Positions 8,235 through 17,510 are shown, counted from the stretch's first letter. The stretch is DNA of 64,000 nt from Nocardia rhizosphaerihabitans (GCF_014646295.1 NZ_BMNE01000013.1:50543-114542); one strand, 5' to 3'. Made by a program: numbers and translations. Notes: generated by a model not told the origin, from the letters alone.

Positions 8235-8921
8235 GTGGTGGCCGAGACGATCGATACCCCGAGTAAATCCCAGCGCGCGTACGAATGGATCCACGCACGC
8301 ATCACCGACCGCGGGTTCGTGCCGGGATACCGGCTCGTGCTCGGATCGATAGCCGAGACGCTCGGCATGAGCGTCGTTCCGGTGCGTGAGGCCATCCGGC
8401 GTCTGGAGGCAGAGGGACTCGTCGAGTTCGAGCGCAACGTAGGCGCCCGGGTCGCCCTGATCGACCCGACCGAGTACGTCTACACGATGCAGACCCTCGG
8501 GGTCGTCGAGGGCATCGCCACGGCACTGGCGGTCCCGCATCTCACCGACGTCGAACTGGACCGAGCCGCCGCCGTCAACAGCCGGTTGCGGGAATTGCTC
8601 GGCGACTTCGACCCGCGCCTGTTCACGATGATGAACGAGCAGTTCCACACGGTGCTGTTCGAGCCGTGCCCGAACCCTCACATTCTGGACCTGGTGCGCC
8701 GGGGCTGGACGCGGATGTCGGGCGTACGCGACTCCACCTTCGCTTTCGTGCCCGAGCGCGCCCACGAGTCCGTCGACGAGCACGACCACATCATCGACCT
8801 CATCCGCCGGCGGGCCGATCCGCTCGAGATCGAGCTGGCCGCCCGCGAACACCGCTGGAAAACGATGAACACCTATCTCGCCCAACGAGATCAGGACCGC
8901 CGCACCGGCCCCACCGACTGA
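8235..8921 (+). CDS. GntR-family regulator (FCD subfamily)
   Basis: A 228-residue regulator. The N-terminal winged helix (SQRAYEWIHARITDRGFVPGYRLVLGSIAETLGMSVVPVREAIRRLE in pieces) is followed by an all-helical FCD effector domain. That domain keeps metal-binding-type residues, including EQFHTVLF and DEHDHIIDLI. I chose GTG 8235 because AAGGGA ends seven bases upstream; the ATG at 8217 lies inside the preceding gene and has no ribosome site. It is the second gene of the homoprotocatechuate operon, between the FAH-RraA fusion and hpaE, so it most likely senses a pathway intermediate and regulates the operon, perhaps through 6691-6702. Confidence 0.87.
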   Translation: MVAETIDTPSKSQRAYEWIHARITDRGFVPGYRLVLGSIAETLGMSVVPVREAIRRLEAEGLVEFERNVGARVALIDPTEYVYTMQTLGVVEGIATALAVPHLTDVELDRAAAVNSRLRELLGDFDPRLFTMMNEQFHTVLFEPCPNPHILDLVRRGWTRMSGVRDSTFAFVPERAHESVDEHDHIIDLIRRRADPLEIELAAREHRWKTMNTYLAQRDQDRRTGPTD

Positions 8922-8959
8922 CCGAAACCGTCACCTTTCTACCGCGAGAAGGAGGACCC

Positions 8960-10474
8960 ATGGCCGACAGCGCACTGCGCAACCGCCACGTCCCCGCCAA
9001 CCTGCCCGAGCGCATCCAGCACTACATCGATGGGCAGCCGGTCGACTCCGTCGACGGCGACACCTTCGAAGTGCTCGATCCGGTCACGAACGAGACCTAC
9101 GTGCGTGCCGCCGCGGGCAAAAAGGCCGACGTCGACCGCGCCGTGCGCGCGGCGCGCACGGCGTTCGCCGAAGGCCCGTGGCCCAAGATGCTTCCCCGCG
9201 AACGCTCCCGGGTGCTGCACCGCGTCGCCGACCTCGTCGAGTCGCGCGACGCTCGCCTGGCCGAGTTGGAGAGCTTCGACTCGGGCCTGCCCATCACCCA
9301 GGCGCTGGGCCAGGCGCGCCGCGCCGCGGAGAACTTCCGTTTCTTCGCCGACCTGATCGTCGCCCAGGCCGACGACACCTACAAGGTGCCCGGCCGCCAG
9401 ATCAACTACGTCAACCGTAAGCCGATCGGCGTCGCGGGCCTCATCACGCCGTGGAACACGCCGTTCATGCTGGAGAGCTGGAAACTGGCTCCCGCGTTGG
9501 CCACCGGCAACACCGTGGTACTCAAGCCCGCGGAATTCACACCGCTGTCGGCCTCGCTGTGGGCGGGCATCTTCGAAGAAGCCGGACTGCCGCAGGGTGT
9601 GTTCAACCTCGTCAACGGTCTCGGCGAGGACGCGGGCGATGCCCTCGTCAAACACCCCGACGTACCTCTCATCTCGTTCACCGGCGAAAGCCGCACCGGG
9701 CAGATCATCTTCGGCAACGCCGCGCCCTACCTCAAGGGCCTGTCGATGGAACTCGGCGGGAAGTCACCGGCCGTGGTCTTCGCAGACGCCGACCTCGACG
9801 CCGCCATCGACGCCACCGTCTTCGGTGTCTTCTCCCTCAACGGTGAACGCTGCACCGCGGGCAGCCGGATCCTGGTGCAGCGTGAGGTCTACGACGAATT
9901 TGTCGAACGCTATGCCGCGCAGGCCGAGCGGGTGAAGGTCGGCTACCCGCACGACCCCGCCACCGAGGTCGGCGCGCTGGTGCACCCCGAGCACTACGAC
10001 AAGGTCGTCAGCTACATCGAGATCGGCAAGGGCGAGGCCCGCCTGGTGGCCGGTGGTGGGCGCCCAGCCGAATTCCCGACCGGGAACTTCGTGCGCCCCA
10101 CCGTCTTCGCCGATGTAAAACCCGATGCGCGGATCTTCCAGGAGGAAATCTTCGGCCCGGTCGTGGCGATCACGCCTTTCGACACCGAGGAAGAAGCGCT
10201 CGAACTGGCCAACGGCGTGAAATACGGTCTGGCCGCCTACATCTGGACCAACGACCTCAAGCGGGCACACAGCTTCTCGCAAGCCGTCGAGGCCGGCATG
10301 GTATGGCTCAACTCGAACAATGTGCGCGACCTGCGCACCCCCTTCGGCGGGGTGAAGGCCTCCGGTCTCGGCCACGAGGGCGGCTACCGCTCCATCGACT
10401 TCTACACCGACCAGCAGGCCGTGCACATCACTCTCGGCAAGGTTCACAACCCCACCTTCGGCAAGTCCGCGTGA
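8960..10474 (+). CDS. hpaE: 5-carboxymethyl-2-hydroxymuconate semialdehyde dehydrogenase
   Basis: A 504-residue NAD-dependent aldehyde dehydrogenase. It has the cofactor/active-site stretch LITPWNTPFML, the general base Glu264 in MELGGKSP and the nucleophile Cys298 in NGERCTAG. The C-terminal EEIFGPVVAITPF motif is present. It would oxidise the semialdehyde made by extradiol cleavage of homoprotocatechuate to 5-carboxymethyl-2-hydroxymuconate. The specific HpaE assignment rests on its place directly before hpaD, hpaH and hpaI as well as on family resemblance. The start at 8960 is well supported by AAGGAGG at 8949-8955. The longer upstream reading frame overlaps the GntR gene and is not used. 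Confidence 0.9.
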   Translation: MADSALRNRHVPANLPERIQHYIDGQPVDSVDGDTFEVLDPVTNETYVRAAAGKKADVDRAVRAARTAFAEGPWPKMLPRERSRVLHRVADLVESRDARLAELESFDSGLPITQALGQARRAAENFRFFADLIVAQADDTYKVPGRQINYVNRKPIGVAGLITPWNTPFMLESWKLAPALATGNTVVLKPAEFTPLSASLWAGIFEEAGLPQGVFNLVNGLGEDAGDALVKHPDVPLISFTGESRTGQIIFGNAAPYLKGLSMELGGKSPAVVFADADLDAAIDATVFGVFSLNGERCTAGSRILVQREVYDEFVERYAAQAERVKVGYPHDPATEVGALVHPEHYDKVVSYIEIGKGEARLVAGGGRPAEFPTGNFVRPTVFADVKPDARIFQEEIFGPVVAITPFDTEEEALELANGVKYGLAAYIWTNDLKRAHSFSQAVEAGMVWLNSNNVRDLRTPFGGVKASGLGHEGGYRSIDFYTDQQAVHITLGKVHNPTFGKSA

Positions 10475-10518
10475 GCTCAGGACCTCTCCCGACCCATACT
10501 CACTCCAAGGCAGCAGCA

Positions 10519-11673
10519 ATGACCGAACGCACCCGTACCTCTTCCGGCTTCTTCGTCACCCAACAAGCCCCCATCCACGCCGACGACCCGGTAGCCACCC
10601 CCACTGCGCCACCGCCGGATATCGTGCGCGCCGCATACGCCGAACTCGTCGTCACCGACCTGGCCCGCTCCCGCGAGTTCTACGTGGATGTGCTCGGTAT
10701 GACCGTCACCGAGGAGGACGAGAACGCGGTCTACCTGCGCACCCTCGAAGAGTTCATCCACCACAACCTGGTGATCCGCCGCGGGCCGGTCGCGGCGCTG
10801 GCGGCCCTGTCCTACCGGGTGCGGACGCCAGAGGATCTGGACCGGGCGGTCACCTTTTACACCGAGCTCGGCTGCCGCGTGGAACGCCGGGCCGAGGGCT
10901 TCACCAAGGGCATCGGCGATTCGGTGCGTGTCGTCGACCCGCTCGGCTTCCCGTACGAATTCTTCTACGAGACCGCGCACGTCGAGCGGCTGGCCTGGCG
11001 CTACGACCTCTACACCCCCGGTGCGCTGGTCCGCCTCGACCACTTCAACCAGGTCACCCCCGACGTCCCCCGCGCGGTGAAGCACTACCAGGATCTGGGC
11101 TTCCGGGTGACCGAGGACATCCAGGACGAAGCCGGCACGACCTACGCCGCCTGGATGCGCCGCAAACCGACCGTCCACGACACCGCCACCACCGGCGGCG
11201 ACGGCCCGCGCCTGCATCACGTCGCCTTCGCCACCCACGAGAAGCACAACATCCTGGCGATCTGCGACAAACTCGGTGCGCTGCGGCTCTCGGATCGCAT
11301 CGAGCGCGGCCCCGGCCGCCACGGCGTCTCCAACGCCTTCTACCTGTACCTGCGCGATCCCGACGGGCACCGTATCGAGATCTACACCCAGGACTACTAC
11401 ACCGGCGACCCGGACAACCCGGTCGTCACCTGGGATGTGCACGACAACCAGCGCCGCGACTGGTGGGGCACCCCGGTCGTGCCGTCCTGGTACACCGACG
11501 CCTCGCTCGTGCTCGATCTGGACGGCAACCCGCAGCCGGTTGTGTCGCGGACCGATTCCAGCGAACTCGAGGTCACCATCGGAGCCGACGGATTCTCCTA
11601 CACCCGCGAACCCGGTGACGAGGACCTTCCGGACTGGAAAAAGGGCGAATACAAGCTGGGCCACCAGCTCTGA
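10519..11673 (+). CDS. hpaD: 3,4-dihydroxyphenylacetate (homoprotocatechuate) 2,3-dioxygenase
   Basis: A 384-residue type I extradiol dioxygenase of the vicinal oxygen chelate fold, with two duplicated beta-alpha-beta modules. The metal triad is visible: His175 (RLDHFNQ), His234 (RLHHVAF) and Glu287 (HRIEIYT). Their spacing equals that of the well-studied Brevibacterium homoprotocatechuate dioxygenase (155/214/267). It cleaves the ring next to the two hydroxyls with O2 and Fe(II) or Mn(II), giving 5-carboxymethyl-2-hydroxymuconate semialdehyde, the HpaE substrate. It begins 44 bases after hpaE. The first 30 residues are low-complexity, and the ribosome site is weak (AAGG), so coupling to hpaE is possible. 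Confidence 0.93.
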   Translation: MTERTRTSSGFFVTQQAPIHADDPVATPTAPPPDIVRAAYAELVVTDLARSREFYVDVLGMTVTEEDENAVYLRTLEEFIHHNLVIRRGPVAALAALSYRVRTPEDLDRAVTFYTELGCRVERRAEGFTKGIGDSVRVVDPLGFPYEFFYETAHVERLAWRYDLYTPGALVRLDHFNQVTPDVPRAVKHYQDLGFRVTEDIQDEAGTTYAAWMRRKPTVHDTATTGGDGPRLHHVAFATHEKHNILAICDKLGALRLSDRIERGPGRHGVSNAFYLYLRDPDGHRIEIYTQDYYTGDPDNPVVTWDVHDNQRRDWWGTPVVPSWYTDASLVLDLDGNPQPVVSRTDSSELEVTIGADGFSYTREPGDEDLPDWKKGEYKLGHQL

Positions 11674-11724
11674 CGACCGAGGCCGGTACCGCCGCGCGGG
11701 ACCGGCCGACAGGAAGGATTTCCG

Positions 11725-12513
11725 ATGGCGCTGGACGCCGCAACCATAACGGCGATCGCCGACGAACTCGCCGCCGCGGAACGCGACCGCGCAACAGTGC
11801 CGCTGCTGACCGGGCGTTACCCGACGATGACCGTCGAGGATTCCTACGCCGTGCAGAACGAATGGCGCCGTCGCGGGATCGCCGCGGGCCGCCGGCTGGT
11901 GGGTCGCAAGATCGGGCTCACCAGCAAGGTGATGCAGGCAGCCACCGGTATCACCGAACCCGATTACGGTGCGATCTTTGCCGACGCGGTCTTCGACAAC
12001 GGCGCGGTCATCGAACACGCGCAGTTCTCCAACGTCCGCATCGAGGTCGAACTCGCCTTCGTCCTCGCCGAGCCTCTGCGCGGCCCGGACCTCACCATTT
12101 TCGATGTGCTGCGCGCGACCGAGTACATCGTCCCGGCATTGGAGATCCTTTCCTCGCGAATCGAACTCCAGGGCCGGACCATCGTTGACACCATCAGCGA
12201 CAACGCCGCCTTCGGCGGTCTCGTCTACGGCGGGAACCCGGTGAAAGCCGGCGACACCGATCTGCGCTGGGTATCCGCGCTGCTCTACCGCAACGAAACG
12301 ATCGAAGAATCGGGCGTCGCCGCTGCGGTGCTCAACCACCCCGCCACCGGCGTCGCCTGGCTCGCGAACAAACTCGCCCAGCACGGCGGCTACCTCGAGG
12401 CCGGCGAGATCGTCCTGGCCGGCTCCTTCACCCGCCCGATGTGGGTGGAGCAGGGCGACACCGTACTCGCCGATTACGGACCGATGGGAACGATATCGTG
12501 CCGCTTCGTCTGA
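11725..12513 (+). CDS. hpaH: 2-oxo-hept-4-ene-1,7-dioate hydratase
   Basis: A 262-residue hydratase/decarboxylase of the 2-keto-4-pentenoate hydratase family (FAH-like fold, Mg2+-dependent). Characteristic stretches are GRKIGLTSKVMQ, EPDYGAIFAD, RIEVELAFVLAEPL (metal-binding glutamates) and DNAAFGGLVYGG. It adds water to the 2-oxo-heptenedioate produced after decarboxylation and isomerisation, giving the aldol substrate of HpaI. The length is normal for HpaH (about 265). The start has AGGAAGGATT just upstream. Its 3' end overlaps the hpaI start by 16 bases, indicating translational coupling. Confidence 0.92.
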   Translation: MALDAATITAIADELAAAERDRATVPLLTGRYPTMTVEDSYAVQNEWRRRGIAAGRRLVGRKIGLTSKVMQAATGITEPDYGAIFADAVFDNGAVIEHAQFSNVRIEVELAFVLAEPLRGPDLTIFDVLRATEYIVPALEILSSRIELQGRTIVDTISDNAAFGGLVYGGNPVKAGDTDLRWVSALLYRNETIEESGVAAAVLNHPATGVAWLANKLAQHGGYLEAGEIVLAGSFTRPMWVEQGDTVLADYGPMGTISCRFV

Positions 12514-13301
12514 CCCCCACCTTCCGCGACCACCTGGCCGCCACGGACCGCACACTCTACGGCGGATGGATCTGCTCGGGTTCGCCCGTGGTCGCCGAGA
12601 TCATGGCCGGGGCGGGGCTCGACTGGTTGCTCATCGATATGGAGCACGCGCCCAACGGCCTGGAGTCGACGCTCACGCAGCTCTACGCCGTCTCGGGCTA
12701 TTCGTCGACGCCGGTCGTGCGTGTCCCGGCTGGCGAAACAGTGATCGTCAAGCAGGTGCTCGACCTCGGCGCACAGAACATCCTCGTTCCGATGATATCG
12801 ACCCCTGAGGAAGCGAAAGCAGTCGCCGCGATGACCCGGTACCCGCCTGCGGGAGTACGCGGTGTGGGCAGCGCACTCGCGCGATCGGCGCGCTGGAACC
12901 GTGTCGAGGGATATCTGGGCAACGATGCGGCGCACGTTTCGGTGTACGTGCAGATCGAGACTGTCGAGGGCGTGGCGAACGCCCGCGCGATCGCCGAAAC
13001 TCCCGGCGTCGACGGTGTTTTCGTCGGCCCGAGCGACCTCGCCGCCTCGATGGGACTGATCGGGCAGCAGACGCATCCGGATGTAGTAGCCACGGTGAAA
13101 CGCGCCTTCGCGGGCATCGCCACGGCCGGAAAACCCGTCGGAGTCAATGCATTCGATGCGGCCGCCGCGCGCGACTACGCCGCAGCCGGAGCCCGGTTCA
13201 TCCTCGTCGGAGCCGACGTGGCGCTGCTCGCACGCGCCTCGGAGAAGTTGGCCGAGACCTACCTCGCAGACACGGATCGGGCTCCCCGTGCCTCGTACTG
13301 A
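12498..13301 (+). CDS. hpaI: 4-hydroxy-2-oxoheptanedioate aldolase
   Basis: A 267-residue class II pyruvate aldolase of the HpcH/HpaI family. Typical motifs are GLDWLLIDMEHAPN, ALDLGAQN-type LDLGAQNILVPM, VQIETVEG (metal-ligand Glu), DGVFVGPSDLAASMG and a C-terminal RFILVGAD. It splits 4-hydroxy-2-oxoheptanedioate into pyruvate and succinate semialdehyde. I placed the start at GTG 12498, which overlaps the last codons of hpaH and follows GATGGGAACG. The longer open frame upstream lies entirely within hpaH. The downstream gene encodes the dehydrogenase for its aldehyde product, completing the pathway. Confidence 0.92.
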   Translation: MPLRLTPTFRDHLAATDRTLYGGWICSGSPVVAEIMAGAGLDWLLIDMEHAPNGLESTLTQLYAVSGYSSTPVVRVPAGETVIVKQVLDLGAQNILVPMISTPEEAKAVAAMTRYPPAGVRGVGSALARSARWNRVEGYLGNDAAHVSVYVQIETVEGVANARAIAETPGVDGVFVGPSDLAASMGLIGQQTHPDVVATVKRAFAGIATAGKPVGVNAFDAAAARDYAAAGARFILVGADVALLARASEKLAETYLADTDRAPRASY

Positions 13302-13379
13302 AAATACCCGCACGCTGCACCCCGCGCGCAGCGGCGTACCGCAAGCCGTGTCCGAGACAACCGCCTCAGGAGTGACATC

Positions 13380-14843
13380 GTGACCGAACGCGAGACCACA
13401 CTGCTATCCACCACCCCCCACCAGTTGTTCATCGGTGGCGAGTGGATCGATGCCGCCAGCGGCGACACCTTCCCGGTACGCGACCCCGCCACCGGGCAGA
13501 CCGTGCACGAGGTGGCCGACGCCACCGCCGACGACGCGATCCGCGCGCTGGACGCCGCCGTCGCCGCACAGGAATCGTGGGCGGCCACGGCACCCCGCAC
13601 GCGCAGCGACATCCTGCGTGCCGCGTGGCAACTCGTCCAGGAGCGCAAGGAAGATCTCGCCTTGCTGATGACCGTGGAAATGGGCAAGCCCATCGCCGAG
13701 GCACGCGGTGAAGTGGCCTACGGCGGTGAGTTCCTGCGCTGGTTCAGCGAGGAGGCCGTGCGCATCCACGGCAGGTACGGCCTCAATCCCGAAGGCACAG
13801 GGCAGATGATCGTCTCCCAGCGGCCGGTGGGACCGTCGTTCTTCATCACGCCATGGAACTTCCCGTTCGCCATGGCAACTCGCAAGATCGCTCCCGCGCT
13901 CGCCGCCGGCTGCACGGTAGTGATCAAGCCCCCGCAGCTGACGCCGCTGACCACGCTCTACTTCACACAGTTACTCGTGCAGGCGGGTCTGCCCGCCGGT
14001 GTCGTCAACGTCGTCACCTCCGCGTCGTCGCGCCGCGTCTCGGCGCCGATCATCGCCGATCCCCGACTGCGGAAGCTATCGTTCACCGGCTCCACCGAGG
14101 TCGGCCGCCAATTGATCGCCCAAGCCTCCGACAACGTGCTGCGTGTATCGATGGAACTCGGCGGCAACGCACCCTTCGTGGTATTCGAGGACGCCGACCT
14201 GGACAAAGCCGTGAACGGAGCGCTCACGGCGAAATTCCGCAACATCGGCCAGGCGTGCACGGCCGCGAACCGGTTCATCGTGCACGAGGACGTCGCCGAC
14301 GAATTCGCGAAACGGATCACCGAGCGCGTCGAGGAGATGAAAATCGGCCGCGGCACCGAGGAAGGCGTGACGATCGGCCCCCTCATCGACAACGACGCGG
14401 TGAACAAGACCGCCGAACTCGTCGCCGACGCGACAGCGCGCGGCGCCCTGCTGCTGGCCGGCGGCGCGAAGGTCGACGGCCCCGGCAGCTTCTATCAGCC
14501 GACTGTCCTCACCGGTGTCGCCGACGGCAGCGAAATTCTCCGGGAGGAGATCTTCGGCCCGGTCCTCGCGATCGCCACGTTCGCCACCGAAGAGGAAGCG
14601 ATCCGCCTCGCCAACGACACCGAATACGGCCTCGTGTCCTACGTCTATACGGACGATCTTGCCCGCGGGCACCGCATGATCGACAAACTGGAGACCGGCA
14701 TGATGGGCCTGAATGCCGGCGTCGTCTCCAACGCCGCAGCACCATTCGGTGGCGTAAAGCAGTCGGGCGTAGGCCGGGAAGGCGGCTTCGAAGGCATTCA
14801 CGAATTTCTCTCTACGAAATACACCCTGATTCCGAATGAGTGA
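13380..14843 (+). CDS. gabD: NAD(P)-dependent succinate-semialdehyde dehydrogenase
   Basis: A 487-residue aldehyde dehydrogenase of the GabD/SSADH class, with FITPWNFPFAMATRKIAPALA, Glu259 (MELGGNAP) and the catalytic Cys293 (NIGQACTAANRF). The C-terminal PFGGVKQSGVGREGG is also present. It oxidises succinate semialdehyde, the HpaI product, to succinate for the TCA cycle. The GTG start at 13380 is preceded by CAGGAGTGACATC. It begins 78 bases after hpaI and is the last gene of the operon. The substrate assignment relies on both the family match and the pathway context. Confidence 0.9.
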   Translation: MTERETTLLSTTPHQLFIGGEWIDAASGDTFPVRDPATGQTVHEVADATADDAIRALDAAVAAQESWAATAPRTRSDILRAAWQLVQERKEDLALLMTVEMGKPIAEARGEVAYGGEFLRWFSEEAVRIHGRYGLNPEGTGQMIVSQRPVGPSFFITPWNFPFAMATRKIAPALAAGCTVVIKPPQLTPLTTLYFTQLLVQAGLPAGVVNVVTSASSRRVSAPIIADPRLRKLSFTGSTEVGRQLIAQASDNVLRVSMELGGNAPFVVFEDADLDKAVNGALTAKFRNIGQACTAANRFIVHEDVADEFAKRITERVEEMKIGRGTEEGVTIGPLIDNDAVNKTAELVADATARGALLLAGGAKVDGPGSFYQPTVLTGVADGSEILREEIFGPVLAIATFATEEEAIRLANDTEYGLVSYVYTDDLARGHRMIDKLETGMMGLNAGVVSNAAAPFGGVKQSGVGREGGFEGIHEFLSTKYTLIPNE

Positions 14844-14995
14844 TCACCTGCAGCCGTCGGCATCGGATTGTTCGTTGAGCACGCGACAGGTAATCGCGGT
14901 CAGGCCACAGTTCTCCGCCATGTCGTCTCCAACTCCGCCAAAGTGATGCTGGCACCCAAATCCCCACAGTTCAGAGAAAGCGAGGTCTGTTCCTG

Positions 14996-16363
14996 ATGCG
15001 CAGTAAGAAGAAGCCCGTCATAGCGGCTGCGGCTGCCATGACGGTTGTGGCAATCACCGGCAGTGCCGTCGGATGCGCTGAGACGGCGGACGCCACTACC
15101 CGCAAGATCACCGGCACACTGTCCGACGGATCCACCTATCTGTTCGAGGTGCCCGCCAACTGGAACGGCACCGTCCTGCTCTACTCCCACGGCTACAACC
15201 CCGGACCGTCCAACCCTGCCAAGAACGCCGGCTCCGCCGAGGTGAACGAAAAACTGCTCGCGGACGGGTACGCCCTCGCCGGTGGGTCCTATCCCGGCGT
15301 CGGGTGGCAGACCCCCAACGCGCTGGGCGACCAGATCGCCACGCTCGACCAGTTCGCCGCACAGGTCGCGGCGCCTCGACGCGTCATCGCCTGGGGCGAA
15401 TCCATGGGCGGGGAGATCACCTCCTTGCTGGCCGAGCGGTACCCGGACAAGATCGACGGTGCGATCGCGATGTGCCCCGCCGTCGCCGGCACAGTGCCGT
15501 GGTTCAACACCTACCTCGACGGTGCGTTCACCCTACGGACCCTGCTCGACCCCGACGGAACCGTCCCGCTCGTCAACATCACCGACGTGGCCTCGACCCA
15601 GAGCTACTGGACGCAGCTCGTCGAGAACGCACAGAAAACGGCGGAAGGCCGGGCAAGGCTCGCGCTCGCGGCGGCATTCACCACCTTGCCGACGTGGTCG
15701 CAGCCAGGAACGTCCGAGCCAGCCGGCACCGACCACGCGGCCCACGAGCGCAACCAGTACTACAGCCTCAGCACCACGTTCACGTTGTTCCAGGCGGCGG
15801 TGCGTGCGGACATGGAATCCAAGGTGGGCGGGGCATTCTCCTGGAACACCGGGGCGGACTACCGCGAGCTGTTCAGCGGTCTCGGCCAAGGCGCGAAGGC
15901 CGAGGTCGACGCGCTCTACAAGCAGGCCGGGCTGAGCATCGAGGACGACCTGGGCGCGCTCCAGGCCGCCCCACGGATCGAACCCAGCGACCCCCAGGCG
16001 ATCGCCAAGATGAACGAATACGCCCCGACCGGCTCCCCGCGGATGCCGATCCTGACCGTGCACACCACCGGCGACGACGCCGTCTTTCCCAGCCTGGAAT
16101 CACCCTACGCCGCAAAGGTGCGTACCAACGGTGATACCGCGCTGCTCAGGCAGACCTACGTGTCCGCCCCGGGACACTGCAACTTCACCACGGACGAGGT
16201 GGTGGCATCGATCAAGACGATGGACCAGCGCCTGAGCAGCGGCGCCTGGCCGAGCACGAGTCCCGAGGACATGAACAAACGCGCGGCCGACAACGGCACC
16301 GACTCCTCGCACTTCGTGGAGTTCCAGCCGGACCCGCTGCCCCGGCCAGAGCTCTATCCGTAG
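14996..16363 (+). CDS. Exported alpha/beta-hydrolase
   Basis: A 455-residue protein with a positively charged N-terminus, a hydrophobic segment (residues about 8-27) and then AVGCAE. It is therefore secreted, or perhaps a lipoprotein with a weak lipobox. The mature part is an alpha/beta-hydrolase: an oxyanion-type LYSHGYNPG loop, the nucleophile elbow GESMGG (about residues 133-138), an acidic residue in HTTGDDAVF and a late His in APGHCNF. Substrate is unknown; peptidase- or esterase-like activity is possible. It follows the aromatic operon by 152 bases and is probably a separate unit. A small hairpin directly follows the stop codon. Confidence 0.8.
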   Translation: MRSKKKPVIAAAAAMTVVAITGSAVGCAETADATTRKITGTLSDGSTYLFEVPANWNGTVLLYSHGYNPGPSNPAKNAGSAEVNEKLLADGYALAGGSYPGVGWQTPNALGDQIATLDQFAAQVAAPRRVIAWGESMGGEITSLLAERYPDKIDGAIAMCPAVAGTVPWFNTYLDGAFTLRTLLDPDGTVPLVNITDVASTQSYWTQLVENAQKTAEGRARLALAAAFTTLPTWSQPGTSEPAGTDHAAHERNQYYSLSTTFTLFQAAVRADMESKVGGAFSWNTGADYRELFSGLGQGAKAEVDALYKQAGLSIEDDLGALQAAPRIEPSDPQAIAKMNEYAPTGSPRMPILTVHTTGDDAVFPSLESPYAAKVRTNGDTALLRQTYVSAPGHCNFTTDEVVASIKTMDQRLSSGAWPSTSPEDMNKRAADNGTDSSHFVEFQPDPLPRPELYP

Positions 16364-16364
16364 T

Positions 16365-16380
16365 CCCGAACTATTTCGGG
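16365..16380 (+). terminator. Short hairpin after the exported hydrolase
   Basis: CCCGAA-CTAT-TTCGGG forms a perfect 6-bp stem with a four-base loop, two bases after the stop codon. There is no run of T afterwards, as is common for actinobacterial terminators, so termination is plausible but unproven. Confidence 0.4.
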
Positions 16381-16787
16381 CAGATCTACCTGGTCAATCG
16401 TGTCAACGGGCGGATCGAGAAGACCGTTCAACCCATCGTTACCGTGAACAGGGACGGAACGATCGTCAGAGCGTAGTTAGGAGGCGGGTGCCGGGGCTGA
16501 CCCAAACCATCGAGCAGTTGGCCGAATTGGTCACCACCGCTGGCGAGGACTGGGGAGCGGAGAAAAGTCGAGGCCCCCGCAGCCACTTGCAGATCGTCCA
16601 GTGTCGAGGCGAATTTTGGATACGCCCGTGCAATTCACTGTCACCGACGCGGAGTTGCGGGCTTACTCTCGCCGACGAAGCCGAGCAGGGTGTGGCACCG
16701 GTACCGGAGTGTGAGTAGTAGACAACGCTGATGTCGACTCACCTCGCTGAGCGCGCCACAAACTAACTAGGAGTGCCGACTTATGGC
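16369..16787. other. Gene-poor stretch with one unidentified coding-like fragment
   Basis: From 16369 to 16476 one plus frame without a start reads NYFGQIYLVNRV and ends PIVTVNRDGTIVRA before a TAG. This looks like the C-terminal end of a lost protein that I cannot identify. A possible 76-codon GTG frame at 16488-16718 has no family resemblance and ordinary composition, so I do not call it a gene. Nothing else is recognisable up to the next gene. Confidence 0.35.
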
Positions 16788-17438
16788 TCAGTGGATGGCT
16801 GTGAACCGCGCTCGATGGTGGGTCGGTGTCTCGATCTCGTCGACCACGGCGATCGCAAGGTCGGCCGCTGAGATGGTGGAGTTGCCGTCGGCATCCTTCA
16901 ATAGCACGTCGCCTCCGAGCACGTAGGTGCCCTTATTGGGAGTGCCGAGCCATGAGCCGTAGTCGATGGGCGGGCTCACGAAGAACCAGTCGAGCGACTC
17001 GGGCGACGCTTGCAGTGCTTCATAGACTGCGATACCGGTTTCGATCTCGGGCTTCACATCAGCAGGGAGGCCGTCTCTGGAGACTTCCCAGAGCGTCGGA
17101 CCGCCTACTTCGGTATGTAGTGACGACGCGCCGCCGGTGTAGCCGAGCCGGGTAGGGGTATCGGCGAGGCGGGCGATGAGCACATCCATCACTCCTTCGA
17201 GCTTGCCAGCCATATCGCCGCGCGGTGAAAGTGCCGAATAGACAACATCACGGCCGGGCAGAACGGCATCGAGGACGTTGGCGTCGGCTGCCGAGCCGAT
17301 CACGTAGTCGACACCCTGAATGCGGGTCGTTGGCTCGGTGCGGCTGACCGCGGTGATCTCGTGCCCGCGCTTGGCCGCCTCTGAGACGACCGCTGCCCCG
17401 GTGTAACCGGTGCCTCCGAGAACGGTGATTCGTGCCAT
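16788..17438 (-). CDS. NAD(P)H-binding Rossmann protein (NmrA/atypical SDR type)
   Basis: A 216-residue protein with an N-terminal dinucleotide-binding motif, ITVLGGTGYTGAAVV, typical of atypical short-chain dehydrogenases that read GxxGxxG. It contains DVVYSALSPRG, LGYTGGASSLH and DWFFVSPP, which are usual for this NAD(P)H-binding group (about 210-220 residues). The classical YxxxK pair is not evident, so it may act as a redox sensor or a reductase of unknown substrate. It is monocistronic and leftward. Two palindromes lie upstream at 17461-17510. The ATG is preceded by a purine-rich GGGGAGCAGGC. Confidence 0.82.
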   Translation of the reverse strand: MARITVLGGTGYTGAAVVSEAAKRGHEITAVSRTEPTTRIQGVDYVIGSAADANVLDAVLPGRDVVYSALSPRGDMAGKLEGVMDVLIARLADTPTRLGYTGGASSLHTEVGGPTLWEVSRDGLPADVKPEIETGIAVYEALQASPESLDWFFVSPPIDYGSWLGTPNKGTYVLGGDVLLKDADGNSTISAADLAIAVVDEIETPTHHRARFTAIH

Positions 17439-17460
17439 GCCTGCTCCCCTACTCGCTGCT

Positions 17461-17510
17461 GGTGACTCAGTTACCAGAGGTCATGTATCCGGAGTGCGGA
17501 AGTACGCACT
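17461..17510. promoter_or_regulatory. Two adjacent palindromes upstream of the NmrA-like gene
   Basis: GGTGACTCAGTTACC (17461-17475) is palindromic at six of seven base pairs around a central C. AGTGCG-GAAGTA-CGCACT (17493-17510) has perfect 6-bp arms. Both lie within 75 bases of the start of the leftward gene and could be operators. No regulator gene is adjacent, so the binder is unknown. Confidence 0.4.

Noticed and set aside
10477..12555. 692-codon minus-strand open frame
   Set aside because: It is antisense to hpaD and hpaH, both with clear catalytic residues; the translation has only biased composition.
16488..16718. Possible 76-codon gene with GTG start
   Set aside because: No family resemblance, no partner, ordinary chance length for this base composition; mentioned only in the gap description.
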